From Clostridium cavendishii DSM 21758 (GTDB lineage Bacteria > Bacillota > Clostridia > Clostridiales > Clostridiaceae): a DNA stretch of 64,000 bases. Numbering within the stretch: position 1 is the stretch's first letter; the number at the start of each line of letters is the position of its first letter. The notes beneath the pieces are model-generated. The model had not been told where the DNA came from, did no database searches, and worked only from the letters and a program-made list of their open reading frames with translations. Both the position numbers and the translations under genes were made by a program. Location of the stretch: contig NZ_FQZB01000013.1 of assembly GCF_900141845.1 (NCBI RefSeq), positions 1-64,000 on the forward strand, given 5' to 3'. This document shows, piece after piece, positions 8,744 to 18,219 of this stretch.

Positions 8744-8834
8744 GTAGTATAAGGAAACTCCTACTCACTATTGCTCATAAGAGTACTCTTTCATTGTAGG
8801 TTCAAATAAGTAAATCTAGATTTTAGCTTATCAC
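8744..8834 (-). repeat. dispersed hairpin element, copy A
   Basis: On the minus strand this reads ATCTAGATTTACTTATTTGA, ACCTAC, an inner AAGAGTACTCTT stem, and then GTAGGAGTTTCCTTATA. It aligns by eye with three other intergenic stretches (16251, 39490, 53573). It lies between the glyS T-box terminator and the glyS start codon, so it is transcribed only when the T-box reads through. Confidence 0.5.
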
Positions 8835-8884
8835 TTAATTGTTGACATTAAAATCAAATTAAATACTAATTTAATTATTTAAGA

Positions 8885-9085
8885 AAATAAAAAAAGCCTA
8901 TACCAACAAAGGGACGAAAAATTCTTTCCGCGGTTCCACCCTTTTTGGCTAAAGCCCATCTTTCAAACTAAAGGCATTCAAAAGCTCCCTTCACCATAAT
9001 CACTTAATGATTTACACCTGCCATCATCTCTCTAAAAAGTATTTAAGGTTACTCTTCTTAATCTCCATGCCATATTAAATTATAC
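8885..9085 (-). promoter_or_regulatory. T-box leader of glyS
   Basis: The minus strand carries the T-box signature AGGGTGGAACCGCG (8929-8942). Its AAGGG and downstream TCCCTT can form the antiterminator, and it is followed by TAGGCTTTTTTTATTTT. The upstream 130 bases have the Stem I character (AGAGAGATGATGGCAGG and onward); a GGC in GATGGCAGG is the likely glycine specifier, by inference. Uncharged tRNA-Gly would stabilise the antiterminator and switch glyS on. Confidence 0.85.
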
Positions 9086-9090
9086 ATATA

Positions 9091-9118
9091 ATTTTATCAA
9101 AACAACTTAAAATGTCAA
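9091..9118 (-). promoter_or_regulatory. sigma-A promoter of glyS T-box transcript
   Basis: Minus strand TTGACA (9113-9118), 16-base spacer, TAAAAT (9091-9096), just upstream of the T-box leader. Confidence 0.65.
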
Positions 9119-9147
9119 TAAGCATTACTAAAAACTCATAAAAATAA

Positions 9148-9190
9148 AAAAAGCCATTTTAATTAATTCCTAACTAGAAATCAATTAAAA

Positions 9191-9195
<5 letters not shown>
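9148..9195 (-). terminator. terminator of tRNA-Asn
   Basis: AGCCATTTTAATT pairs with AATTAATTAAAATGGCT, followed by TTTTTTTATTTT on the minus strand. The stem begins within the CCA end of the tRNA. Confidence 0.85.
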
Positions 9196-9265
<70 letters not shown>

Positions 9266-9283
9266 ACGTTCATCACAAATATT

Positions 9284-9311
9284 ATTATATCAGCATTTTT
9301 TAAAAACGCAA
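9284..9311 (-). promoter_or_regulatory. promoter of tRNA-Asn
   Basis: Minus strand TTGCGT (9306-9311), 16-base spacer, perfect TATAAT (9284-9289), placed about 19 bases before the tRNA 5' end. Confidence 0.7.
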
Positions 9312-9644
9312 GTCTTTTTTTGATTTTTTTTAAACTTTTTTGTTACTTTATCTTTAACTTATCTCAAAATCAGTCTATAAGCCATTTAAATCTATATTTC
9401 AAAGCCTATACCAACCCTTTTTTCTCTAACTTTACTTATAAAATCTGAATTTTTTTATATCTTTCATGATTAATATAATTATCTAGCCCTTTCTTCTTTC
9501 AAACATGGAATATAAATCATAAGTTTGATTTATATCATTTATATTTATATTTATTTTGACTCTATGAGTAATCTTTTAATTTTCACATAAGTATATGCTT
9601 AATCATGTTATGCCACTTATAACAATATTTTTCTAAATTAATAT
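9312..9644. other. AT-rich intergenic stretch, nothing recognised
   Basis: Very AT-rich sequence between the tRNA-Asn promoter and the lysS terminator. No ORF with RBS, no structured RNA and no repeat recognised. Confidence 0.6.
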
Positions 9645-9686
9645 AAAACCACAAAATAAATTATTTTAAATTTATTTTGTGGTTTA
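9645..9686 (-). terminator. terminator of the greA-lysS operon
   Basis: AAACCACAAAATAAAT and ATTTATTTTGTGGTTT form a 16-bp perfect stem followed by TTATATT on the minus strand. Confidence 0.85.
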
Positions 9687-9690
9687 ATTT

Positions 9691-11196
9691 TTATGCTTGT
9701 GGTTTCATTGTTGGGAATAGTATAACGTCTCTTATTGATGTTGAATCAGTTAAGAACATTACCATTCTATCAATACCTATACCAAGACCACCTGTTGGAG
9801 GCATACCTGTTTCTAAAGCACTCATGAAATCTTCATCGATCATATACGCTTCATCATCTCCAAGGTCTCTTTCATTAGCTTGTTGTTCAAATCTTTGTCT
9901 TTGAACTATTGGATCATTTAATTCTGAATAAGCATTACATACTTCTCTTCCATATATGAAACCTTCAAATCTTTCTGTAAATGCTTCATTACCTCTCTTT
10001 TTCTTTGTAAGAGGTGATATTTCAACTGGGTAATCAGTTATAAATGTTGGTTGAATCATATGTTGTTCTGCATATTCTTCATATAAAGCATTTAAAACTT
10101 CTCCCTTTGTAACATTCTTTAAGTCTTTTTTGAATTCAAGATGTTTTTCTTTAGCTATAGCTTGAGCTTCTTCGTCAGACTTAATTGCATAATAATCTAC
10201 ACCTGCATGTTCTTTAACAGCATCTACCATAGTTATTCTTCTCCATGGTGGTGTAAAGTCTATTTCGGTTCCTTGATAGCTAACTTTTGTAGTTCCATTA
10301 ACTTTTTCACATACGTAAGCTACCATATTTTCCATGATTTCCATCATATCATTATAGTCTGCATATGCTTCATATAACTCTATCATTGTGAATTCAGGAT
10401 TATGTCTTACTGATATACCCTCATTTCTGAAGTTTTTACCCATATCATATACTTTTTCAAATCCTGCAACTATACATCTCTTTAAATATAATTCTGTAGC
10501 TATTCTTAAATACATATCTATGTCTAATGCATTATGATGTGTTATGAATGGTCTAGCCGCTGCCCCACCTGCTATTGGTGATAATATTGGTGTTTCAACT
10601 TCTAAATATCCTCTATTATCTAAGAATTCTCTTATCGCCTTTACTATTTTAATTCTTTTAAAGAAAGTATCTTTAACTTCTGGGTTAGTTATTATATCCA
10701 CTTCTCTTTGTCTATATCTTAAATCTGGATCCTTTAACCCATGCCATTTTTCTGGTAATGGTTTTAATGATTTACAGATAAGTTCAAATTTTGAAACTTT
10801 AACTGATATCTCTCCCATTTTAGTTTTAAAAATTTCTCCAGTAGCAGCTAAAATATCACCTAGATCGTAAGTTTTGAATTCTTTTAAGTTTTCTTCCCCT
10901 ACTGCATCTATCTTTATAAATAATTGTATTTTCCCATCTCTGTCATGTATGTCTGAGAATACAACTTTACCTTGACCTCTCTTAGACATAATTCTACCAG
11001 CAACTGTAACAATTTTACCTTCTAGCTCTTCAAAGTTATCTTTAACTTCTTGAGATGAATGTGTTCTTTCAACCTTGTACACATCAAATGGGTCTTTTCC
11101 TTTTGCTTGTAAATCAGATAGCTTTTGTCTTCTTAACGCTTCTTGTTCGCTAAATTGAGCTTCTAATTCGTTAATATTCATTTCCTCATTAGACAT
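9691..11196 (-). CDS. lysS: lysine--tRNA ligase, class II
   Basis: 501-residue class IIb synthetase. Domains in order: N-terminal helix, OB-fold anticodon-binding domain (about 60-170, VAGRIMSKRGQGKVVFSDI), then the catalytic core with motif 2 FRNEGISVRHNPEFTMIELYEAY (a stretch around residues 260-285) and motif 3 GGLGIGIDRMVMFLT near the C-terminus. The RBS GGAGGG is 7 bases before the ATG. It lies 14 bases downstream of greA and is probably cotranscribed with it. No T-box precedes it, unlike glyS and asnS in this window. Confidence 0.97.
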   Translation of the reverse strand: MSNEEMNINELEAQFSEQEALRRQKLSDLQAKGKDPFDVYKVERTHSSQEVKDNFEELEGKIVTVAGRIMSKRGQGKVVFSDIHDRDGKIQLFIKIDAVGEENLKEFKTYDLGDILAATGEIFKTKMGEISVKVSKFELICKSLKPLPEKWHGLKDPDLRYRQREVDIITNPEVKDTFFKRIKIVKAIREFLDNRGYLEVETPILSPIAGGAAARPFITHHNALDIDMYLRIATELYLKRCIVAGFEKVYDMGKNFRNEGISVRHNPEFTMIELYEAYADYNDMMEIMENMVAYVCEKVNGTTKVSYQGTEIDFTPPWRRITMVDAVKEHAGVDYYAIKSDEEAQAIAKEKHLEFKKDLKNVTKGEVLNALYEEYAEQHMIQPTFITDYPVEISPLTKKKRGNEAFTERFEGFIYGREVCNAYSELNDPIVQRQRFEQQANERDLGDDEAYMIDEDFMSALETGMPPTGGLGIGIDRMVMFLTDSTSIRDVILFPTMKPQA

Positions 11197-11210
11197 AAAA
11201 ATCCCTCCGT

Positions 11211-11693
11211 TTATGCTCTTCTAATTCCTAATACTTCAAATTTAGTTGTTCCACCTGGAACACTAACTTCAAATACTTCTCCAACTTTTTTATTCATAAG
11301 TGCTGCACCTACAGGTGATTCATTTGATATCTTATAATTTATAGGATCTGCTTCCGCTGAACCAACTATACTGTATTCAACTTCTTCATCAAATTCATAA
11401 TCTTTTACCTTAACAATTGAACCAACAGTTACCTTGTCTGTAGATATTTCTGATTCATCTACAACTGTTGCATTTTTAAGCATATTTTCTAATTGTATTA
11501 TTCTACCTTCTGTAAATGCCTGCTCGTTTTTAGCTTCATCATATTCTGAGTTTTCACTTAAATCTCCATATCCTAATGCAACCTTTATCTTTTCTGTTAT
11601 TTCTTTTCTCTTAACAGTTTTTAAATATTCTAATTCTTCTTCAAGTTTTTTAACACCTTCGTAAGTCATAATGTACTTTTTTGATTCGCTCAT
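11211..11693 (-). CDS. greA: transcription elongation factor GreA
   Basis: 160-residue secondary-channel factor that stimulates transcript cleavage by backtracked RNA polymerase. The N-terminal antiparallel coiled coil (1-75) carries the acidic tip GDLSENSEYDEAKNEQ, which holds the catalytic Asp/Glu residues. The C-terminal FKBP-like domain (85-160) ends SVPGGTTKFEVLGIRRA. The ATG at 11693 is chosen because GGGGAGA sits 6 bases upstream and because it gives the usual GreA length; the longer open frame adds 20 unlikely residues. It precedes lysS by 17 bases. Confidence 0.96.
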   Translation of the reverse strand: MSESKKYIMTYEGVKKLEEELEYLKTVKRKEITEKIKVALGYGDLSENSEYDEAKNEQAFTEGRIIQLENMLKNATVVDESEISTDKVTVGSIVKVKDYEFDEEVEYSIVGSAEADPINYKISNESPVGAALMNKKVGEVFEVSVPGGTTKFEVLGIRRA

Positions 11694-11955
11694 TTCTTTC
11701 TCCCCTTTAATAATCATACTATTATAATATATCATATTTATTTTAAACATCATACAGATTTTAAAGTTTAAATTCTTTTAAACTTTCGGATATTTAAAAC
11801 ATTATAAAACTTTGCCATGAATATGTCAACAAATCTATATTTAAAGGTTACTAATATTTTAATATTATATTCTTTAAATTTAAATCTTCTTGCAATTCAG
11901 TATTACCCCTTAATAAATATTTATACCCTATATTTATTCTCTTTCATAAGATTTA

Positions 11956-12930
11956 TTACAAACTCTTTAAATAGTTTTCATATTCCCTTAATAATCCTAT
12001 AACATTAGCAGCCTCTTTTTCTATGTTAATTTTATCTCTTACTTCTGTACACTTTTTCAATCCTTTAAGATACCAAGATGCATGTTTTCTCATTTCTCTA
12101 ACAGCTTTATGTTCTCCATGATATTTTATAGCTAAATCATAATGTCTTATACACATTTCTATTCTTTCAGAACTTGTCGGATAACTTATAGTATTACCCT
12201 TTAATCCTTCTGTAATTTGTTTAAATATCCATGGATTCCCCATACTACCTCTTGCAACCATTATTCCGTCACAATTTGATATTCGTTTTAACTCCAATGC
12301 ATCCTCTACCGTAACAACATCACCATTTCCTATAACAGGTATACTTACCTCTTGCTTAACCTTACCAATTATATCCCAATCAGCCCTACCTTCATACATT
12401 TGACTTCTTGTTCTACCATGTACAGCTATAGCATCTGCTCCTGCATCTTCCAAATACTTTGCAAATTCTACAGCATTTATATTATGATCTTCATAGCCTT
12501 TTCTAAACTTCGCTGTTACAGGCTTATTAGATACCTTTTTTACTTCTTTAACTATTTCTGCTGCAAGTTTTGGATTCTTCATAAGCGCGGAACCTTCACC
12601 ATTTTTAGTTATTTTAGGCATAGGACAACCCATATTTATATCTACTATACATATATCATCATTCAAATTAAAATGTTTTTCTGTTATCTCTGCCATTATT
12701 CTTGGATCACTACCAAACATTTGAATAGCTACTGGTTTTTCTTCTTTAGCTATCCTCATTAAATCTTTAGTATTTTCACTTCCATAATATAAAGCTTTAG
12801 CACTTATCATTTCAGTGTACACAAGATCACAACCCATTTCCTTACATAACCCTCTAAAAGCAATATCTGTAACTCCTGCCATAGGTGCTAAAAAGACATT
12901 GTTTTCAAAAGTTATATTGCCTATTTTCAT
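11956..12930 (-). CDS. dusB: tRNA-dihydrouridine synthase
   Basis: 324-residue FMN-dependent TIM-barrel enzyme reducing uridines in tRNA D-loops. Seen: the N-terminal APMAGVTDIAFR signature, the catalytic Cys in DINMGCPMPKI, GEGSALMKNP, FMN phosphate-binding GNGDV and ARGSMGNPW, and the C-terminal helical domain. It starts 6 bases after coaX stops, with RBS AAGGAG, so the two form an operon. About 260 bases separate it from greA; no strong terminator is seen there, so transcription may continue. Confidence 0.95.
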   Translation of the reverse strand: MKIGNITFENNVFLAPMAGVTDIAFRGLCKEMGCDLVYTEMISAKALYYGSENTKDLMRIAKEEKPVAIQMFGSDPRIMAEITEKHFNLNDDICIVDINMGCPMPKITKNGEGSALMKNPKLAAEIVKEVKKVSNKPVTAKFRKGYEDHNINAVEFAKYLEDAGADAIAVHGRTRSQMYEGRADWDIIGKVKQEVSIPVIGNGDVVTVEDALELKRISNCDGIMVARGSMGNPWIFKQITEGLKGNTISYPTSSERIEMCIRHYDLAIKYHGEHKAVREMRKHASWYLKGLKKCTEVRDKINIEKEAANVIGLLREYENYLKSL

Positions 12931-12936
12931 CTATTA

Positions 12937-13716
12937 TTACTCCTTATTCTTTTCATAAAGGATTTTAAGACCTTCTAATGTTAATTGCGCATCTATTTTA
13001 TCTATGACATTTGTTTCGTCACCTATTAACTTTGCTAATCCTCCTGTTGCAAGCACAAAAGGTTCCTCTTCTCCAAGCTCTATCATTTCTTTTTTCATTC
13101 TATTAACTATATATTCTACTTGACCTATATAACCATATACAATTCCTGCCTGCATACTCGTAATTGTATTTTTACAAATTAATGTATTAGTCTTTTCAAG
13201 TTCAACTCTTGGAAGTTTTGCAGCTCTTTCAAATAATGCTTCTGAAGCTATTTTAAGACCTGGACATATAACCCCACCTAAATAATTTCCACTCTTAGTT
13301 AAAGCACAGTATGTAGTAGCTGTTCCAAAATCAATTATTATAATTGGTCTTTTATATATCTCATGAGCTGCTACAGCATTCACTATCCTATCTGCTCCTA
13401 CTTCTTTAGGATTATCATATTTTATATTTATTCCCGTCTTTATTCCAGGACCTACAAGTATAGGGTTTATATTGAAAGTCTTTCTTAGCATATTTTCTAA
13501 AGAATGCATTATATTGGGAACTACTGAAGAAACTATTATTCCTTCAACATCTAAAGGTTTTAAGTTGTTTTGAGCAAATAGTTGAGTTACTTGGATACTA
13601 TATTCATCAGAGGTTTTTTTAGGATCTGTTGATATTCTCCAACCTGCTATATATTTACCACCACTATGTACACCTAAAACTATGTTGGTATTTCCTACAT
13701 CCACAAGTAAAATCAT
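12937..13716 (-). CDS. coaX: type III pantothenate kinase
   Basis: 259-residue kinase catalysing the first step of coenzyme A synthesis. ASKHA-fold motifs are present: phosphate 1 DVGNTNIVLG at the N-terminus, GADRIVNAVAA near residue 105, phosphate 2 IDFGTATT near 125, and GGLAKL at about 225. The RBS GGTGGTG is 5 bases from the ATG. It is first in the coaX-dusB pair, as in many clostridia. A small GC-rich hairpin (AGCAGC...GCTGCT, 13744-13762) lies in its 5' region. Confidence 0.95.
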   Translation of the reverse strand: MILLVDVGNTNIVLGVHSGGKYIAGWRISTDPKKTSDEYSIQVTQLFAQNNLKPLDVEGIIVSSVVPNIMHSLENMLRKTFNINPILVGPGIKTGINIKYDNPKEVGADRIVNAVAAHEIYKRPIIIIDFGTATTYCALTKSGNYLGGVICPGLKIASEALFERAAKLPRVELEKTNTLICKNTITSMQAGIVYGYIGQVEYIVNRMKKEMIELGEEEPFVLATGGLAKLIGDETNVIDKIDAQLTLEGLKILYEKNKE

Positions 13717-13859
13717 ATATTACACCACCTTAATATAATTAAAAGCAGCCAAACTGCTGCTAAAAAACTCATATTTATTTGTTAACAATATAATTTTAAC
13801 AACTAAAACTCATTTGTCAAGCAATTATCAATATGCTAATGTACACCTTTACTAAAAGT

Positions 13860-13903
13860 TTAAAGAAGATATTCTAGAATTTACTCCAAGAATATCTTCT
13901 TTA
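13860..13903 (-). terminator. terminator of fhs
   Basis: AAAGAAGATATTC and GAATATCTTCTTT pair in a 13-14 bp stem directly after the fhs stop; on the minus strand it is followed by AAACTTTTAG, so the U-run is weak. Confidence 0.65.
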
Positions 13904-13904
13904 A

Positions 13905-15569
13905 TTAAAATAATCCTACTATTTCTCCATCATCTAATATATCCATTCTATTGGCAGCAGGAACCTTAGGAAGTCCTGGCATTGTCATTATATCTCCAGT
14001 TAAAGCTACTATAAATCCTGCTCCATTTGAGACTCTAACTTCTTTAACGGTTATATCAAAATCCTTAGGTCTTCCTAGAAGAAATTGATTATCAGATAAA
14101 GAATATTGAGTTTTAGCCATACAAACAGGGAATTTGTCCATATTAAACTTCTCTAATTCTCCTATTTGTTTAATTGCTGCTGGACTATATTGAACTCCTT
14201 TAGCCCCATATACTGTTTTTGCTATTTTTGATATCTTATCTTTAATACTTTCCTTTTCAGAGTATATAGGTGCAAAATTTTCTTCCTCTTTAGCTATAGT
14301 TTCTAAAACCTTATTAGCTAAATCTACTCCCCCTTCTCCACCTTTTTCCCAAACTTCAGTTAAACTAACCTTAACACCTAGTTTGTTACAAAAATCATTA
14401 ATGTATGAAACCTCTTCATCACTATCTGTTATGAATTTATTTATCGCTACCACTACTGGTACTCCAAAAGACTTTATGTTTTCTATTTGCTTTTCTAAAT
14501 TTTGAATTCCCATTGAAAGCTTTTCTACACTTGGTATGTTTAATTCTTCTTTCTTAGCTCCCCCATGATGTTTTAATGCTCTAACTGTCGCTACAAGCAC
14601 AACACATTCTGGCTTTAAGTTGCCATACCTACATTTTATATCAAAAAATTTCTCTGCCCCTAAATCTGCTCCAAATCCTGCCTCAGTAACAACTATATCT
14701 CCAAGTCCTAATGCTGTTTTAGTAGCTATTATAGAATTACATCCATGAGCTATATTAGCAAATGGCCCCCCGTGTATTAAAGCAGGAGTATTTTCTAAAG
14801 TTTGAACTAAATTAGGTTTTATAGCATCCTTCATCAAAAGAGCCATTGCACCCTGTATTTCAAGCTCTTTTGCATAAACAGGCTCTCCATTTAAATTGTA
14901 AGCTATAAGTATATTTCCCATTCTAACTTTAAGATCATTTAAATCTTTAGCTAAACATAATATAGCCATAATTTCTGATGCTACAGTTATCATAAACCCA
15001 TCTTCCCTTACGAAGCCATTAACTTTACCACCCATACCTACAACTACATTTCTAAGCGCTCTATCATTCATATCCATAACTCTTTTAAATATTATTCTTC
15101 TTGAGTCTATATTCAGTTTATTACCCTGATGTATATGATTATCTATAGCTGCTGCCAATAAATTATTTGCAGTTGTTATTGCATGCATGTCTCCTGTAAA
15201 ATGAAGATTTATATCCTCCATTGGCACAACCTGTGCATAGCCACCACCAGCTGCCCCACCTTTAACACCAAATACAGGCCCTAATGAAGGTTCTCTTAAT
15301 GCAATTACCGATTTTTTCCCTATTCTTGAAAATGCATCTCCCAACCCTACTGTCACTGTAGATTTTCCCTCACCTGCTGGTGTAGGATTTATCGCTGTAA
15401 CTAATATAAGTTTTCCTTTTTCTTTTACTTTATTACATGCTTCTATAGATATTTTACATTTATACCTACCATAAAGTTCTATATCCTCATCCTTTAACCC
15501 AAGCTTAGCGGCTACATTTATAATTGGTTCCATTTTAGCTCTTTGAGCTATTTCTATATCTGTATACAT
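13905..15569 (-). CDS. fhs: formate--tetrahydrofolate ligase
   Basis: 554-residue ATP-dependent enzyme making 10-formyl-tetrahydrofolate, feeding purine synthesis, Met-tRNA formylation and, in acetogens, the methyl branch of the Wood-Ljungdahl pathway. The P-loop is PTPAGEGKSTVTVGL near residue 62, with the conserved GGAAGGGYAQVVPMEDINLH block near 105 and the C-terminal PGLPKVPAANRMDI. RBS AAGGGGG lies 8 bases before the ATG. It stands alone; no other one-carbon genes adjoin, so a general biosynthetic role is as likely as acetogenesis. No riboswitch is recognised upstream. Confidence 0.97.
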   Translation of the reverse strand: MYTDIEIAQRAKMEPIINVAAKLGLKDEDIELYGRYKCKISIEACNKVKEKGKLILVTAINPTPAGEGKSTVTVGLGDAFSRIGKKSVIALREPSLGPVFGVKGGAAGGGYAQVVPMEDINLHFTGDMHAITTANNLLAAAIDNHIHQGNKLNIDSRRIIFKRVMDMNDRALRNVVVGMGGKVNGFVREDGFMITVASEIMAILCLAKDLNDLKVRMGNILIAYNLNGEPVYAKELEIQGAMALLMKDAIKPNLVQTLENTPALIHGGPFANIAHGCNSIIATKTALGLGDIVVTEAGFGADLGAEKFFDIKCRYGNLKPECVVLVATVRALKHHGGAKKEELNIPSVEKLSMGIQNLEKQIENIKSFGVPVVVAINKFITDSDEEVSYINDFCNKLGVKVSLTEVWEKGGEGGVDLANKVLETIAKEEENFAPIYSEKESIKDKISKIAKTVYGAKGVQYSPAAIKQIGELEKFNMDKFPVCMAKTQYSLSDNQFLLGRPKDFDITVKEVRVSNGAGFIVALTGDIMTMPGLPKVPAANRMDILDDGEIVGLF

Positions 15570-15872
15570 TTGAATCCCCCTTTAAACTTTTTTAAATTTA
15601 TATCATATTTTAAATTATATATTTAAATACGAATAAAATAAAGTAATTTTTGCATTTTATACGTACTTTTTTCTTTTAAAAGCCCACTATTTTCGCAAAT
15701 AAACATACATTAATATAATGAATTCAAATATAATTCGTTTATTTTCAAAGAGAGTTTCTACAAAATCTTATTAAAACTTCATTTGAGGTAGTAATTTTAA
15801 AATTTCAAATCGTAATCCCTTCATTTTTCTATGTTTTAGAACATTAAATTTTATATATTTTCTTATCAATTA
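15570..15872. other. AT-rich upstream region of fhs
   Basis: About 300 bases between fhs and the terminator of the next small gene. I looked for a tetrahydrofolate riboswitch and did not find one; no other feature is recognised. Confidence 0.5.
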
Positions 15873-15896
15873 AAAAAAGTCCTCTCAAGAGGACTA
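15873..15896 (-). terminator. terminator of the 52-residue gene
   Basis: AGTCCTC-TTGA-GAGGACT followed by TTTTTTTA on the minus strand: a compact, strong terminator. Confidence 0.9.
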
Positions 15897-15907
15897 ATTT
15901 AAATTCT

Positions 15908-16066
15908 TCATATTTCTTTTTCTTTCGCCTTTTGATTACCAGCCTTAACTTTACCTTGAAATTCAGGTACTGGCGGAAAATCGTTCTTAGAAAATTTATT
16001 TTTATGATTAGATTCAGTTCCATGAGGATCTGAAATATCAGGTCTTCTCATACCTTTCTTTGCCAT
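15908..16066 (-). CDS. small conserved clostridial protein (CPC_1213-like)
   Basis: 52-residue, strongly charged, soluble protein, MAKKGMRRPDISDPHGTESN at the start and a Lys-rich end (KAGNQKAKEKEI). The RBS GGAGGTGATA, a near-perfect anti-16S match, precedes the ATG, and a compact terminator follows, so it is almost certainly expressed as a single gene. It resembles the small clostridial family annotated CPC_1213, of unknown function, from memory of its MxKKGMxRPDxxDPHGTES start. No membrane segment or cysteine pair is present. Confidence 0.8.
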   Translation of the reverse strand: MAKKGMRRPDISDPHGTESNHKNKFSKNDFPPVPEFQGKVKAGNQKAKEKEI

Positions 16067-16226
16067 TTACTATCACCTCCATGTTTTAAATTCTGATAAT
16101 ATATATAACTCTTCTTTTACTAATTTATTATTATCAAAAAATTTTAATTTATTCTACATCCTAAATCCATATAATCAAAAACAAATTTATTTATATAAAA
16201 TATTATTTAAAGTAATTTATATATAA

Positions 16227-16250
16227 AAAAGAGACCTTTCGGTCTCTTTT
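16227..16250 (-). terminator. terminator downstream of ftsH
   Basis: AAAAGAGACC-GAAA-GGTCTCTTTT, a 10-bp stem with a GNRA-like loop and U-run on the minus strand, about 80 bases after the ftsH stop. Confidence 0.9.
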
Positions 16251-16331
16251 AAGTAAAAATCTAAATTTTTAATTTAGTTATTCAAACTTACTCCTACGAA
16301 TGATAATGAATAGGAGTTTCATTCAATAATA
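16251..16331 (+). repeat. dispersed hairpin element, copy B
   Basis: Plus strand: AAGTAAAAATCTAAATTTTT, AATTTAGTTATTCAAACTTA, then ACTCCTA-N13-TAGGAGTTTC. It matches copies A, C and D in order and spacing of these blocks. It lies between the ftsH stop codon and its terminator, so it is in the ftsH mRNA 3' UTR (antisense orientation to the consensus). Confidence 0.5.
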
Positions 16332-18137
16332 CTACATAGCATTTTCAAATATTTCTTCAAACTCATCAGCCTCAAGCTTTTCTTTTTCAAGAAGAGCTCC
16401 TGCTACTGCATGAAGTTTATTTATATTTTCAGTTAGAAGTCTTTCTGCATTTTGATATGCCTCATCAATAAGCCTCTTAATTTCAGTATCTATTTTAGCG
16501 CCTATTTCCTCACTAAAGTTTCTACTTCTTCCTATATCTCTGCCTAAGAACACCTCATTATGATCTGTTCCAAAGGATATAGGTCCTATGACATCACTCA
16601 TACCAAATTCCATAACCATTTTTCTTGCTATGTTACTAGCCCTATCTATGTCATTTTTGGCTCCAGTACTTATATCTCCAATTATAAGTTTTTCTGCTAC
16701 TCTACCACCTAATAAACTAACCATTTCTTCCTTAAGCTTAAGTTTAGAAGTATAACTTCTATCTTCTGTTGGAAGATGCATAGTGTATCCACCAGCCATT
16801 CCTCTTGGTATTATACTTATTTGATGAACTGGATCTGCTGTAGGTAATAATTTTCCTACAACAGCGTGACCAGCTTCATGATAAGCTGTAAGTCTTCTAT
16901 CATGTTCACTTATTACTCTACTCTTCTTTTCTGGACCTGCTATGACTCTAGTTATAGCTTCTTCCATCTCTTCCATAGTTATAATTTTCTTATCTTTTCT
17001 AACTGCAAGTAAAGCAGCTTCATTTGTTAGATTTTCTAAATCAGCTCCTGTAAATCCTGGAGTTCTCTTAGCCAATACATCTAACTTAATATCATCTGCA
17101 AGAGGTTTAGCCTTAGTATGAACCTTAAGAACTTCTTCTCTTCCTTTTACATCAGGTGCTCCAACTACTATTTGTCTATCAAATCTGCCTGGTCTTAATA
17201 AAGCAGGATCTAAGATATCTGGTCTATTAGTTGCAGCTATCATTATGATACCTTCATTAGCACCAAAACCATCCATCTCTACAAGTAATTGATTTAATGT
17301 TTGTTCTCTTTCATCATGACCTCCACCAAGACCAGCTCCTCTTTGTCTACCTACTGCATCTATTTCATCTATAAAGATTATACATGGTGAATTTTTCTTT
17401 GCTTGCTCGAATAAATCTCTAACTCTTGAAGCTCCAACACCTACAAACATTTCAACAAAATCTGAACCTGATATTGTGAAAAACGGAGCTCCTGCTTCTC
17501 CCGCTATAGCCTTTGCAAGTAAAGTCTTTCCTGTTCCAGGAGGCCCTACTAATAAAACACCTTTAGGTATTCTTGCACCCATTTCGATATATCTCTTAGG
17601 TTGCTTTAAGAAATCAACTATTTCGGCAAGTTCTGCCTTTTCTTCATCCGCCCCTGCTACATCTTTAAATGTAACCTTTTTTCTATCCGGAGCTGCCATT
17701 TTAGCCCTACTTTTGCCAAAGTTCATAACCCCTCGGTTACCGCCACCACCTTGTGATTGCTGCATAAAAATGAAGAAAAACGCTAGTAATAAGAATATTA
17801 TAAGTATAGTTGGTATTATCTGAACCCAAGCCGAAAAATTAGTTGGTTGTTCAAAATCTATCTTTATAGCACTTCCATCTAAATCTTTTACTATTAGTGT
17901 TAATACTTCTACAGGCACAAATGTATTGTAAAGTTTTCCATCTTTTAATGTGCCTTCTACAGTCATTTTATCCTGCTTAACATGAATACTCTTAATTTCT
18001 TGATTTTTTAATCTTACTTGAAATTCACTATAAGCTATGTTGTTTCCTTGTATACTATTTCTATATACAGCATAAGCAGTAACAACTACCATTACGCAAA
18101 TAACTATCCAGGCCGTTAAACTTGAAAATTTTTTCAT
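16332..18137 (-). CDS. ftsH: ATP-dependent zinc metalloprotease FtsH
   Basis: 601-residue membrane-bound AAA+ protease for quality control of membrane and regulatory proteins. Topology: TM 1 about 8-26, extracellular loop to about 105, TM 2 about 107-126. The AAA domain has Walker A GPPGTGKT near residue 200, Walker B IIFIDEIDAVGRQRG and the SRH (ATNRPDILDPALLRPGRFDR). The M41 protease has zinc motif HEAGH near 425 and the third ligand in the GAKNDIDRA region. RBS GAGGGGGG. It follows hpt after an 80-base gap, the conserved tilS-hpt-ftsH order. Confidence 0.97.
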   Translation of the reverse strand: MKKFSSLTAWIVICVMVVVTAYAVYRNSIQGNNIAYSEFQVRLKNQEIKSIHVKQDKMTVEGTLKDGKLYNTFVPVEVLTLIVKDLDGSAIKIDFEQPTNFSAWVQIIPTILIIFLLLAFFFIFMQQSQGGGGNRGVMNFGKSRAKMAAPDRKKVTFKDVAGADEEKAELAEIVDFLKQPKRYIEMGARIPKGVLLVGPPGTGKTLLAKAIAGEAGAPFFTISGSDFVEMFVGVGASRVRDLFEQAKKNSPCIIFIDEIDAVGRQRGAGLGGGHDEREQTLNQLLVEMDGFGANEGIIMIAATNRPDILDPALLRPGRFDRQIVVGAPDVKGREEVLKVHTKAKPLADDIKLDVLAKRTPGFTGADLENLTNEAALLAVRKDKKIITMEEMEEAITRVIAGPEKKSRVISEHDRRLTAYHEAGHAVVGKLLPTADPVHQISIIPRGMAGGYTMHLPTEDRSYTSKLKLKEEMVSLLGGRVAEKLIIGDISTGAKNDIDRASNIARKMVMEFGMSDVIGPISFGTDHNEVFLGRDIGRSRNFSEEIGAKIDTEIKRLIDEAYQNAERLLTENINKLHAVAGALLEKEKLEADEFEEIFENAM

Positions 18138-18219
18138 TTTTGGCCCCCCTCTCTTCTATGTTCTATTATGTTCTATAAAATTTTACCACAGCAAATATTT
18201 TTTTACAATAATTTGAAGT

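Noticed and set aside
12352..12762. 136-codon plus-strand open frame opposite dusB
   Set aside because: Composition is Tyr/Phe/Cys-rich, typical of antisense frames in AT-rich genes, and dusB is unambiguous.
15570..15870. tetrahydrofolate riboswitch before fhs
   Set aside because: None of the conserved riboswitch core is visible in this very AT-rich stretch.
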